From the NCBI GenBank assembly GCA_030435675.1, contig CM059622.1, positions 7,812,001-7,876,000 on the forward strand: a DNA stretch of 64,000 nt, read 5' to 3'. The position numbers and the translations under genes were made by a program. Of this stretch, positions 52,701-63,971 are shown in pieces. This DNA is from Steinernema hermaphroditum (lineage: Eukaryota > Nematoda > Chromadorea > Rhabditida > Steinernematidae). The notes beneath the pieces are model-generated. The model saw nothing but the letters and a program-made list of their open reading frames with translations, did no database searches and was not told the DNA's origin. Within the stretch, counting starts at the first letter, position 1. Every line of letters begins with the position of its first letter.

Positions 52701-54662
52701 CCCACTTCCCGGCCAGGTGCCCACTCCGGCGAACCTCCGGCGGCCCCCTCGGCATCCGAGTGCGGCGCCTCTGTCAGTCAGTTGTCACTCGCCCGCCCCC
52801 ATCTGTCGCTCTCCGCGCCTCGCGTGCTATTCCCCGCGTCTTCTCTCGAGGCGCCAGTCGACAATATTCCTTGGCCCCTTTCGCCCCTTTGGCGACCCCT
52901 ATGCCGTGCGACCTGGCGATGCGCTCCGAATCGTCGCCTTCGACGAGCCACAACGGAGTCGCTGACGGCGACGACCTCTCCGCGAGGGCCCCCAGCGAGC
53001 GTTCCTCCGAGAACCAGCAGAGCGCCGTCCGGGCGAACGGGAAGCTCCAGATGACAGAGCTCCCTAAAGGTAAACGCCGGGTTCCCCTCCGGACTTCTTC
53101 TCGGCGTCGGCGCCCTCCACTCCTCTCTGACCTTTTTTTCGCCACCCCACAAAGACGCCATCGATCATTGCGCCCCTTGACGCCGAAATTTCAAAAATCT
53201 CCCAACCCTCGGAGCCTTCTTGTAACGTTCTCCTTTCAGACGCCGGCGATGTGATCCACCACCACCCGGTGTTCGTGAAGGACACCTCGAAGTACTGGTA
53301 CAAGCCGACGATATCCCGCGAAGAAGGCGAGTCCCCCGGGTGTTCAGCCCTGACCGTTTCGTTTCAGCCATCAACATGCTCCGTGACAAGCCCCCGGGAA
53401 CGTTCGTCGTCCGGGACTCCAACTCGTTCCCCGGAGCCTTCGGCCTCGCCCTGAAGGTCGCCACGCCGCCGCCCGGAGTCGCTGTCGGTGAGTCCTCCGA
53501 GAATCTCCGCGGCGGGACCGGGACAGCTGCCGCGAGGTGTTTGTGTGCCGCCAACTCCAGCGGCGCCGATTTGTCATCGAAAAATCTCTGCAGAATTAGG
53601 GCCGCGGTTGGAGGATTGTTGCGCCCGCCTGATGATGTGCAAATTGCGCGCGATGCTCGGAATCCCCCGGCGACGACAAAGGCACGCGCGCCGATCGGCG
53701 CCTTTCGGATGAATTATTTATTCCGCTTTTTGTCAAAGTCGGCCACGTGCCTCGAAGGGCCAGGAAAGTGCAGATAGCTGGGTCCCACGATGAGCGGTCT
53801 AACGCGGTTTGGGACCCTTTGGAGGCCTCGAGTGTTGAGTTTCCCGATTCAATGGCGATGATCCCTCTCGAGAACGCACAAAAGGGCGCCAAGTGTAAAC
53901 ACGACGCTTTGCAGCGGACGGAACGGAACTGGTGAGACACTTCCTGATCGAGCCCTCGCCGAAGGGCGTCAAGCTGAAGGGATGCAACAACGAGCCTGTC
54001 TTCGGCACCCTCAGCGCCCTCGTTTACCAGCACAGCATAACGCCCCTTGCGCTCCCCACGAAGCTCACGCTCCCCGAGTTCGACCCGGCGGCCACGCCGG
54101 AACACCTCTCCGCCACCCAGGCGCTTCTCGAGCAGGGAGCCGGTGAGTTCCACGCTTCGAGCTACCGTACGACCGGGTATTTCAGCCTGCAACGTCGTAT
54201 ACATCTTCTCGTGCGACACGGAGTCGTTAACGGGTCCCGAAGCCGTTAGGCGATGCACGGAGGAAGCGTTCCGGTTGCAGATCGAAGGCTCCGTGCGGCC
54301 GGTATCCGCACACTTCAAGGTCTCCTCGCAGGGAATCACCATCACCGACAACACCAGGAAACTCTTCTTCAGAAGGCACTACCCCGTGCACGCCGTCACT
54401 CACGCCGGCCTCGATCCCGACGACAGAAGGTATTCAGAGTAGCCCTGACACGAGAGTAAGTGGCGATTTAAGGTGGGACAACACGCGCATGACTCCGCTG
54501 CTCGCGGCCAGTGCCGTCAAGAAGGCCCGACTCTTCGGATTCGTCGCCCGGAAGGTCGGCTCCCGCACTGACAACGCGTGTCACCTCTTCGCCGAGCTCG
54601 ACCCTGACCAGCCTGCGCAAGCGGTGTGCAACTTTATTACCAAGGTCATGATGTCCAGCTGA
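43732..54662 (+). CDS. tns-1: tensin (phosphatase-C2, SH2, PTB)
   Basis: Links integrin adhesions to actin. Exons: 43732-43941, 46847-46888, 48134-48364, 48402-48637, 48683-48766, 48810-49171, 49214-49351, 49869-50023, 50124-50687, 50731-50816, 50860-51790, 51827-52113, 52153-52220, 52851-53069, 53240-53326, 53368-53487, 53915-54142, 54186-54429, 54473-54662; 1,493 aa, phases close throughout. The PTEN-like phosphatase starts near residue 120 ([21 protein letters not shown] near 217, a complete CX5R), then a C2 domain ([11 protein letters not shown] to [10 protein letters not shown]). A long disordered Pro/Ser/Arg middle follows, then SH2 from about 1210 ([28 protein letters not shown]) and PTB ([12 protein letters not shown] to [10 protein letters not shown]). 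Two introns use GC donors (50024, 53327). The first two exons and the 52851 acceptor are the least certain; the core from 48134 is firm. Confidence 0.93.
43942..46846 (+). other. tensin intron 1 (2.9 kb)
   Basis: If the first exon is right, this is intronic. GC-rich, with no internal exon recognised and no clear transposon. Long first introns often hold enhancers; no specific site is claimed. Confidence 0.45.
46889..48133 (+). other. tensin intron 2 (1.2 kb)
   Basis: Bounded by GTGAGTCC and ...GTCAGTTTAG. No coding evidence inside. An alternative promoter with a start at the ATG 48185 in the next exon is possible. Confidence 0.45.
52221..52850 (+). other. tensin intron 13 (about 630 bp)
   Basis: Unusually long against neighbouring introns of about 40 bp. 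It contains TTTGTAAACAAAG near 52365-52377, a forkhead-type site. The acceptor chosen (TTCTCTCGAG, ends 52850) is the one that restores phase. No coding evidence. Confidence 0.45.
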
Positions 54663-55055
54663 GGAAGTGAGAGAAAGTTGCAGAGAGATTATAAGTAATT
54701 ATAGAATAATCTATCATTTAGTCACCCAATTTGTTCACTAGATTCGCATTGTTATATTTATATTTAGCTCCGCAAAAGTGCCTTTACATCCCACTTCACA
54801 CCCTCAAACCCTAAACCCCGCTATGACATCATTTGTAAATACCCCTTTTCACATATTTGTCGATTCGCCGTCGCTTCGGATCGCAAATGATAATTATTGC
54901 CTTCAGACCAAACCTATTATTGTATTGTGATCACGCTCATACAACGAGAATTTGGAAGAGAAATAAAACTTTCCATAAAACTTTGTGCACTATTAGTTAC
55001 TCTAAACAATAATATTACTATGCATTAATTAATATAAATAAGGCGATACATATCC
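54663..55055. other. convergent 3' ends of tensin and HORMA genes
   Basis: AT-rich 3' UTR sequence, with AATAAA at 54962-54967 for tensin. No gene between. Confidence 0.6.
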
Positions 55056-56068
55056 CTAGTAGGTATATGTCCTACTCAGGTCGTCAAAGGACTCTGTTAA
55101 ACTTCCCCGTTCGGAGACGCTCTGGAACATTGAACCCAGCTTGACGTCCATGGTGACATCGTCCGCATCGCCCATACTCGCCCAGTGATCGAGAACGATG
55201 GCTGGCGTCTTCAGCTGCTGCAGAGGATCCCTGACAAACGAAAAACCGCAAGCTCTCATGAATTCCTCTTGCGACTCAGCGGATAGATCTGTAAACGATG
55301 GAATACATCAGACGCCAGTGACCGGCCGAACACACCATTTTCGTCCCAAACGAGAGCGGTTACGTTGACTCCGTAGCCACTGGGGATTCTGCTTAACGAT
55401 TTCAGCATGTGTTCAAAGTTCACAACCAGTCCCTTGAATGCGTCCGGAGTCATGCCAACTGTAGAGAGCCGACGAGATTGCCCGCTGAAAGCATGCTCAT
55501 AAGACAGGGGGAGCACAAATCAACCTACATATCAACTATCGCATCCACACCGGTATGTTCCCCATACACGTACGTGACTTTGAATTTTTCCGCGGCAAAA
55601 TCGCTCATGTCGCCGTCCGCTGCCACTACAAACGATATCTCTGCGATCTGTATAGGAACATGAAGCCGTGTTGCATTTTTGAGCTCACTTTTCGTTGGCG
55701 GAGAAGCAGTGGCACCGAATCCATTATTTTAACGAAGCCCTTCGCTTTACTGCACGACCGTGTTTCGTATAATACCGGAACGTTCTCAATTCCTAAACAC
55801 AATCGTGAATGAAGCTCTCGAACACAGTAAACCAACCATCGCGCTCCATGTTCGCACTCTCGAATGCACGGCGCGGGAATATATTCCTGTGGTACAGGTA
55901 TATCGAACCAAGAATGCGTGTGACCGCAGAAATCCAGGTCACAGGATCCGTGGCGACAACAGCCCCACTGGAGGCCTCGGAAGGAGGTGAAGCCAGCAGC
56001 ACGGATCTCTCAAATTCGCCGAGGAGACTGCGCCGCGCATTGACCGCTCGCCGGTTTAAATCTGCCAT
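55056..56068 (-). CDS. HORMA-domain protein, HIM-3/HTP-like
   Basis: Five exons (minus): 55837-56068, 55689-55792, 55529-55647, 55336-55484, 55056-55288; 278 aa, introns 41-47 bp. The HORMA pattern is visible in order: ISAVTRILGSIYLYHRNIFP (helix A with the FP turn), GFVKIMDSVPLLL, a strand IAEISFVVAADGDMSD then EKFKVTYVYGEH, and MTPDAFKGLVVNFEHMLKSL before VTALVWDEN. The family builds meiotic chromosome axes and controls synapsis and crossover; the total length is close to C. elegans HIM-3 (about 290 aa). The C-terminal tail after residue 200 is acidic and could hold a closure motif. Exact orthology is not settled; a MAD2-like paralogue is less likely. Confidence 0.75.
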
Positions 56069-56633
56069 CTGAAAGGAAAGGAAAACTGAGATACCAACGC
56101 AAACGCCAAGGCTAGATTCAACAGGAGTTTCCACGCTTAAGAGAAATTGAACACAGTATTGGAGAAATTTGTCGACCTCGAAACAGGGCTGTTTTAAAAT
56201 TCAGAACTTCAACTCAAAAGTGGTCTCGCCTAATAATACGATTGCGCTCTCACCGTATGTTGTTAGGCAAATCCTGAGTGTTTGCACGGCTCCAGTTCAA
56301 GCCCAACAAGAGAGAAACGTTTCAACCGAACGAGCGAGGGGAGAGAATGTCGAATGTCCGTAAAAGAGACAGAGCGGCAGAACGTCTACGAGACAAAATG
56401 TCTGCAAAGTGATCGTGTCGAGAGTCAGATCAAACCACTTCGGCACGATGGCACGATCTCCTAACTATTCTGGCCCTCCTGCTGGAAATGTTCCACTGCA
56501 CATTTCTCGTTGCGTAAGATCACTAAACGCACCTGCAGAGTGGACGCCGCCCGTTTCCATGGCGACCGTTCGGACTCCGCCGAGTGGACGGCGGCATTTC
56601 GTCTCCCACGCGAGGAAATGAGTGGACCCACCG
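56069..56633. promoter_or_regulatory. divergent promoter region, HORMA gene and arl-13
   Basis: 565 bp between two divergent starts; it must contain both promoters. No clear factor site called. No exon evidence. Confidence 0.45.
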
Positions 56634-58151
56634 ATGGGCTGTGTTTGTAGCCGCGGATTCAGCGACGACCAAGCGCCGAATTCCTCGTGCTGCTGCGGCG
56701 GCGCCAAACGTCCGAAGAAACGGCGGATTCGGTAGGCGCGCTTCGGAGCGCCTTCGGTGATCGCTTCCTTCCAGAGACCCCATCACGATGTGCGTCATCG
56801 GCCTCGACGGCGCCGGGAAGACGACGATCGTCAAAGCGTTGAGAAACGGTAGCGACGATATCGGTGTGCCCGGAATCAGATCATCTTTCAGAAAGTCCAG
56901 AGTGGGTACAGCGGACGCACGGCTTCTGCCGCGAGGAATTCACCGTCGACCGACAAATGATCGTTGCCTACGACCTCGGCGGCGACCATCGCATCCGCGA
57001 GATCTGGCCAACCTACTTCGCGGAGGTACCTTAACCATGACGAGAAGCTGAGGTTTCTGGTCTTTCAGTGCTACGCTATCGTTTTTGTGGTGGACGGCGC
57101 CGATCCTGCTAGGATAGAGGAGGCGAACGAGGAGGTGCTGCGTCTGAAGGGGCGCGCGGAGCTTCAGGGGAAGCCAGTGCTCGTGTTCCTGAACAAGAAG
57201 GACGCCGAGGGGTGCATCGGTGAGGTGGACCTCGCCCAGATGATCGACTTCCAGGAGCTCAGCCTCGATCTGAACTCGGTCGTACGGGTGGTAAGGCGCA
57301 GTCGGAGGTGCGGATGCCAGAATCGGTTGCAGGAGGCGGTGAGCGCGATCTGCGGCTACGGAAAGACCATCGACCGGGGCATAGTTGACGGCTTCCGGCA
57401 CGTTCTCGATTTCCTCGAGGAGAACTACGAGGGCATCGACGACGGCGTCCGGAAAGCTACGAAGCTGCTCGAGGAGAGACAGCGGCGCGAGAAGGCCGAG
57501 CGTCAGCTGCGCCTCGCGGAGATGGAGGCGCAGAAGTCGGACTCGGACCTCGAGGAGAGTTTCCACTCGGACACCGTTGCCAACGGCAGCGTTTCCCTCG
57601 GCGAGGGGTCGAAGGCGAACGGCGGAGTGCGCAAGAAGTCCGCTGTCGGCCGGAACCAGGTTAGTTTCGGCGCCACGGCACGGTAGGTGCGTTGTTCAGG
57701 TGAAGCCGGTGGACGAGGAGATCGCGCAGACCTCGGGGGAACCGAACTACGAGATCTTCACAGTTGAGGCGGAGATGCACCAGTCGCCTTCGCTGGAGGA
57801 AAGCAGCACATCTCGAATGGCCTGTGGCATCTCAGTGAAGTCCCCTCAGTCGGAGGTCTTCGCCGGGAACTACTCGACGCGGAACGACACAATCCACAGA
57901 TCAAGTACGCCCGTAATTAGTTGTTTTCCAAGTGACCCGACCCACAAAGATCAGAGTGAGATGTCCCCAGTAAACACAAAAGAACCAAGGTTTCTGCAAA
58001 CCACCGTATAAACTCTTTCATTACAGATCCTCAGATAGCGCCGCCACTCACAGAATGGCCACTGCAGAAAAGGAAACACCGACGGATTGCCCAAGTCCTG
58101 AACTCCGAAGCTGTTGCCTACAAACGAAGCCACCCAGAAGAGAATGCCTAA
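56634..58151 (+). CDS. arl-13: ARL13-type ciliary small GTPase
   Basis: Seven exons: 56634-56731, 56775-56848, 56892-57025, 57069-57290, 57333-57659, 57700-57904, 58027-58151; 394 aa. An ADP-ribosylation-factor-like GTPase of the ciliary membrane, mutated as ARL13B in Joubert syndrome and needed for axoneme and transport integrity. Motifs: P-loop GLDGAGKTT, switch II VAYDLGGDHRIREIW, FVVDGAD, NKKD (in VLVFLNKKDAEG) and AICGYGK. A coiled, charged helix (LLEERQRREKAERQLRLAEM) and an acidic/serine tail follow, as in ARL13B. The start encodes MGCVCS and a CCC cluster nearby, sites fit for myristoylation and palmitoylation. The switch region lacks the usual catalytic Gln, as in the family (GG-D/G). 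Confidence 0.95.
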
Positions 58152-58231
58152 CCCCACAAATGCCAAAGATACATATAAATAAACATTAACATTTATTTCG
58201 TAACAACAACAAAAATAACGTATTTACGTTC

Positions 58232-58613
58232 TTAGTCGAAGAGTCCGAATCCCATGTCGTCGTCGGATTCCTCCTTGGGCTCTTCCTTCTTCTTCTTGTC
58301 CTCGGCGGGAGCGGCGGCAGCAGGGGCTCCAGCGGCGGGGGCAGCGGCAGCGGCAGGGGCGGCGCCAACTCCAGAGCTGATGTCGGTGATGAGCTTCTGA
58401 AAACAAAGCGTAAGTACATGGTAAGAAGAGAAAGAGCCTTACCTTGACGTCAACTCCGTCAAGAGCCTTGGTAAAAAGTCCGGCCCAGAAAGGCTCGACC
58501 TCGACTCCGGCGGCGGTCAGGATAGCCTGGATCTTCTCAGCGGTGATGGTGACATCATCATCTTGGAGGATGAGAGCGGCGTAGACGCAAGCGAGTTCTT
58601 GATTGGCAGCCAT
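58232..58613 (-). CDS. rla-1: 60S acidic ribosomal protein P1
   Basis: Two exons (minus): 58443-58613, 58232-58396; 111 aa. Part of the ribosomal stalk that recruits and activates translation factors. N-terminal helical dimerisation domain ([20 protein letters not shown]), Ala-rich hinge, and the invariant acidic end, here [12 protein letters not shown]. Lies 189 bp downstream of rpl-27A on the same strand, suggesting an operon. Its poly(A) signal (TTTATT on the plus strand, 58192-58197) lies only a few bases from that of the convergent arl-13. Confidence 0.97.
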
Positions 58614-58802
58614 TGCGTTACTCAGGTAGGGTGTAGGTCGACAAAGCGTTCCTTAGCTCAAGAGAGGACTAACACCTGGAATGAAACATTGGCACACAAA
58701 AACCACACACGACTCCATAAGGTATCTTGCTCACTGGTGGTAACCGAATAGCAAACACAACCTGAATGCAAAACAAAACAAGTTTAACCAACAAATAACG
58801 AT

Positions 58803-59911
<1,109 letters not shown>

Positions 59912-60878
59912 ATGGCTGCCGCTGCACAGAAACTTCTTGGTCGCCTCGGACAGATCGGTGTTGGTGTCGCCATTGTTGGCGGAATTGCCCAATCTGCTTT
60001 GTACAATGTCGATGGCGGACAGCGTGCTGTAATCTTCGACAGATTTACTGGTGTCAAGCCTGACGTCGCCGGCGAGGGAACACATTTCATCATCCCCGGA
60101 ATCCAGCGGCCCATCATCTTCGACATTCGTTCGACTCCGAGAGCCATCACCACTGTGACTGGTAGCAAAGGTATAGCCATAGTCCCTATTTTGCACCAGA
60201 TGTGTGACGGATTTAGATTTGCAAAATGTGTCGATTACTTTGCGTATCCTCCACCGTCCGGAACCCAGCCAGCTGCCCAACATTTACCTGAATATTGGAC
60301 AAGATTACGCTGAGCGTGTTCTGCCCTCCATCACCAATGAAGTTCTGAAGGCTGTTGTGGTACGTTCTGGCATCATAGCAACAGGGCTCATGTGCAGTTG
60401 TTTAGGCTCAGTTTGATGCACAAGACATGATCACTCAGCGTGAAGCAGTTAGCCATCGCGTTTCCGTAAGTTTGAGAGAACGCGCAAAACAGTTCGGAAT
60501 CCTTCTTGATGACATCTCAATCGTAAGTGATGTTGCTGTAGGATATAAGTGCAAAGCTATTCGGTTTAGACTCACTTGTCCTTCGGTCGTGAATTCACTG
60601 AAGCCGTTGAATTGAAGCAGGTTGCTCAACAGGAAGCCGAACGTGCCCGCTACTTGGTCGAGAAGGCCGAACACATGAAGACTGCTGCCATTACTTCCGC
60701 TGAAGGTGACGCTCAGGCTTCTAAACTTCTTTCGAAGGCCTTCTCCGAGGCTGGTGATGGCCTTATCGAGCTTCGCAAGATTGAAGCTGCCGAAGAAATC
60801 GCTGAACGCATGGGCAAGGCTAAGAATGTCATCTACCTACCTGGTAACCAGAACACTTTGTTGCAGCTCCCCCAATAA
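59912..60878 (+). CDS. phb-1: prohibitin-1
   Basis: Four exons: 59912-60170, 60217-60359, 60406-60522, 60570-60878; 275 aa. With prohibitin-2 it forms ring complexes in the inner mitochondrial membrane that stabilise respiratory subunits and regulate m-AAA protease. N-terminal membrane helix ([15 protein letters not shown]), then the band-7/PHB domain ([32 protein letters not shown]) and the coiled coil ([20 protein letters not shown]). The ending NTLLQLPQ is typical of PHB1, not PHB2. First gene of a probable two-gene operon; the next start is 178 bp away. Confidence 0.97.
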
Positions 60879-61040
60879 ATTGTAGGAGTTGTATTACGTT
60901 GTTTCCTTCGTTATTTTCGTAGATTTTGTTAGTTGGATATGGTAAATTTCCTTTCCTCATATTTGTTTGCTCTGATGAATCGTGCTGTTAGCGTACAATG
61001 CATATCTTTCTGGTGCTAGGAGGCGGTCGCTAACTGTTCT

Positions 61041-61056
61041 TGCGTTTCAGGTTATA
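61041..61056 (+). promoter_or_regulatory. probable trans-splice acceptor before eIF2-alpha
   Basis: TGCGTTTCAG (61041-61050) is followed six bases later by the start codon of eIF2-alpha. There is no upstream exon of that gene and phb-1 ends 178 bp away, which is the arrangement of a downstream operon gene in spliced-leader nematodes. No SL RNA gene is in the window to prove it. Confidence 0.6.
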
Positions 61057-62252
61057 ATGCCACTTTCGTGTCGTTTTTATCACAACAAGTTTCCCGAGGT
61101 GGAAGACACCGTCATGGTCAATGTGAAACAAATTGCCGAGATGGGCGCCTATGTCAACCTTCTCGAGTACAACAACAAAGGTTTGTGCCCCGTCCTTCGG
61201 CGTTGCAAACTGTGGAGTATTCAGAGGGTATGATTCTTCTCTCCGAGTTGTCCCGCCGGCGAATTCGTTCAGTGAACAAGCTGATTCGTGTGGGAAGAAA
61301 TGAGTGCGTTGTTGTCATCCGTGTCGACAACGATAAGGGATACATCGACCTTTCCAAACGCCGTGTGTATACGAAAGATTTGGTTCAGTGTGAAGATCGT
61401 TTTGCAAAGGCCAAGGCGATCAACAGTATTTTGCGCCACGTCGCGGAGCAGCTCGGATACGAAAACGATGGGCAGTTAGAGGATCTGTATGAACGTACCG
61501 CTTGGCATTTCGACAGAAAATTGAAGAAGAAGGCTGCGGCTTACGATGTTTTCAAAAAGGCCATTTCGTAAGTGTCCTTCTTTTGTAACTATGATCTATA
61601 GATGGATGTTCCAGCGATCCCACTGTTTTGGATGAGTGCGATATCACACCCGATGTTAAGGAGAAGCTCTTAGAGGACATCAAGAAAAGATTAACACCTC
61701 AGGCAGTAAAGATTCGTGGAGAAATTGAAGTCAGCTGTTTCGCTTACGAGGGTATCGAAGCCGTGAAAGCTGCGTTGATCGCCGGTCAGCAGTGCTCTAC
61801 GGAAGAATTCCCCATTGAAGTAAGCGTTGATGGGTGTGTAAATGCGTTACGGTTTCTGTTCAGATCAAACTGATCGCTGCTCCTCTTTTCGTTGTCACTA
61901 CTCAAACAATGGAACGTGCTGAAGGCCTTGAAGCTATTAACAACGCTCTGACATGTATCAAGGAGAAGATTGAATCGTACGGCGGGTCTTTCAAGATAGT
62001 CATGGCTGTGAGTTGATCTACAACTAGCTGGTTCTACGAAGTTTCTGTTTTCAGCCGAAGGTTGTCACTGATCTCGATGAAGAAGAAATCAAGAAGCGGA
62101 TGGAGCTCATGGCTCTCGAAGACGAGGAGAACTCGGAGGGATCGGATGACGAAGGCCTTGTCGCTCCCAAGGGTCTCGATGAGCAGGCCGATGCCGAAGA
62201 TGCTCAACGCCGCACCTTCGAAGTGGCCGCAGAAGACGAAGATACTGATTGA
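61057..62252 (+). CDS. eukaryotic translation initiation factor 2 alpha
   Basis: Five exons: 61057-61180, 61225-61567, 61615-61819, 61864-62007, 62055-62252; 337 aa. Subunit of the eIF2-GTP-Met-tRNA complex that starts translation. S1 domain ([19 protein letters not shown]) with [20 protein letters not shown], whose SELS serine is the stress-kinase site (Ser51 in mammals), then the helical domain (YDVFKKAIS) and the alpha/beta domain ([19 protein letters not shown]). The acidic C-terminal tail ends in DEDTD. The regulatory serine is conserved, so control by PERK/GCN2-type kinases is expected. Confidence 0.97.
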
Positions 62253-62928
62253 TTATTTGATTTTTTGATCTGGATGGTTACCGGGAAAAAGTTGTTAAGT
62301 GCGCCAGCACGGTTCAATCGTTTTTGTAATTTATTATGGAGAATTGTTGTTGTTTTCTCGATTTCCCTTTTTGTTGAGGTTGACAAGAAGCGGCTGAGTA
62401 GACCAAGCAAACGGGTCCAGCCGGTGATGACATTAATTAGCTTCGAAACGTTGCGCAAGTGGTGCCCAGTGGATGAGTCGGTTTGTCAGAGAGAGCTAAT
62501 CGCCTGAAGGGATTTACCGATCGCCGGGAGCGGTCGTCGCGTAGGAATGCGCGCAGGGAGCCAAGAAGGCACGTCCACTTCCGCGAGAAACGTTGCAAAC
62601 GCGACCAAGCAGATCCCCGTAGAAGCAGGTTCCTCCCGAGCGCGCCGGGACCTGAAGAAGACGGATGGGGAGTCCCGCGGGTTCTCGGTAGCAACCAGTT
62701 CAATTGGACCCGGTAAGAAGCGTTTTGAAATGCGGCGGACCGTAATGGATCCGGTGGTTCCGCTTCTCGCCGCGCGCCTTCCTGGAATCCACGCAAAAAG
62801 CGCTTGGCGCCGCGCCTCCTTGGGCGTCTTGCGTCGGGGGCGGGGCCTCGAGGTGCCTAGGGCGATCCCCTGGCGTCCCTGGGTACTTAAGAAGCCCCAT
62901 CGGGGAATGACCATCTGCAGTCCTTCCG
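62253..62928. other. intergenic, eIF2-alpha to ground-like gene
   Basis: 676 bp with no supported exon; must hold the 3' UTR of eIF2-alpha and the promoter of the secreted gene. No site called. Confidence 0.5.
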
Positions 62929-63971
62929 ATGCACTCTTCGGCGATTCTCCTTCTTGCATTCGGCCTCGTAGCCCCGTCGCTCGCCTGCTTCGGTGGCAGC
63001 GGTGGCGGCAGCTGCTGTCCCCCCGCGACGGCCTCCTGCGCGCCCTCCGTCCCCCGATGCTCTGCCTCCAGGTAGGCCTCCCCTTCGGGACCCCTCTAGC
63101 GCCCCTTCAGCTACGGTGTCGGCGCCGGAGGTGCCTACGCTGATGCCTCCAGCTACCCGCGGCCCCTAGGCTACCAGGCGCCTCCTGCGCAGGTCTACCC
63201 TCAGCAGCCGCTGCCGCAGCAGCCCTACATCGCCCAGGGCCCTCCCGTTCCCGCCGTGGTGGCTCCCGTCGTCGTAGCCCCCGTCAGGGAAGCCCCCTAC
63301 GTCGCTGTCCCTGCCCCGAACGTCGTGGTCCCGCCGCCAGCCCCAGTGACTCCAGTGCAAGTCGTCAAGACCCCAGTGGCTCCAGTGCAGGTCGTCGAGA
63401 CGCACGTAGAGACGCACCAGCCGGAGCCCGTGGCCCCCGTTGCTCCCGAGCAGCCCCCGCCACCCCCTGAGGTTCCCATCACCGGTGAGTGCCCTTCCGG
63501 AGGACCCTTCGAAACGTCCGCTTCAGATAACCACGTGGAGACGAACGTGGCGCCTTCGGAGACGTACGACGACGTCGAGGAGCACAAGGAGGCGACGCCC
63601 GTCACGGAGGAGCACCACGAGGTGACCGAGAAGCATGAGGAGGCTCCGCAGACGGACTATGCCGAAGAGACGAACGCGGAGACGCCCGTGGCCGGCGACG
63701 CCAACTGCAATGACGAGGAGTTGCGTGCGATCGTGAAGGCAGCCCTCGAGAGCCAGATGGACAACCTGGAGGCGGCGCGGAAGATCGAGGGCGACAGCGC
63801 CGCCAAGTTCGGCGGCCGCTTTAACTCGATCGTCTCCGACAACGAGTTCGCCTACGTCAACTGGTACGGTAAGCGGAACTGCCAGCTCCGCGTCAACAAC
63901 CGCCACAGCCTCACCTGGGAGGTAAGTGCCGAGCAGCCCTGATCGAGTCCTTTCTTTCGTTGCAGGACTAA
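62929..63971 (+). CDS. secreted ground-like domain protein (hedgehog-related)
   Basis: Four exons: 62929-63071, 63111-63484, 63527-63921, 63966-63971 (last holds one codon and the stop); 305 aa. N-terminal signal peptide (MHSSAILLLAFGLVAPSLA then C), a short Cys-rich segment, a Pro/Val/Gln-rich linker, an acidic Glu/Thr/His segment, and a C-terminal ground-like domain of about 75 residues: CNDEELRAIVKAAL, FGGRFNSIVSDNEFAYVNWY, NCQLRVNN. The family is nematode-specific and mostly cuticle or epithelial matrix; function of most members unknown. Two cysteines of the usual pattern (in the VIC position and near the end) are replaced. Extracellular location is inferred from the signal peptide. Confidence 0.85.
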
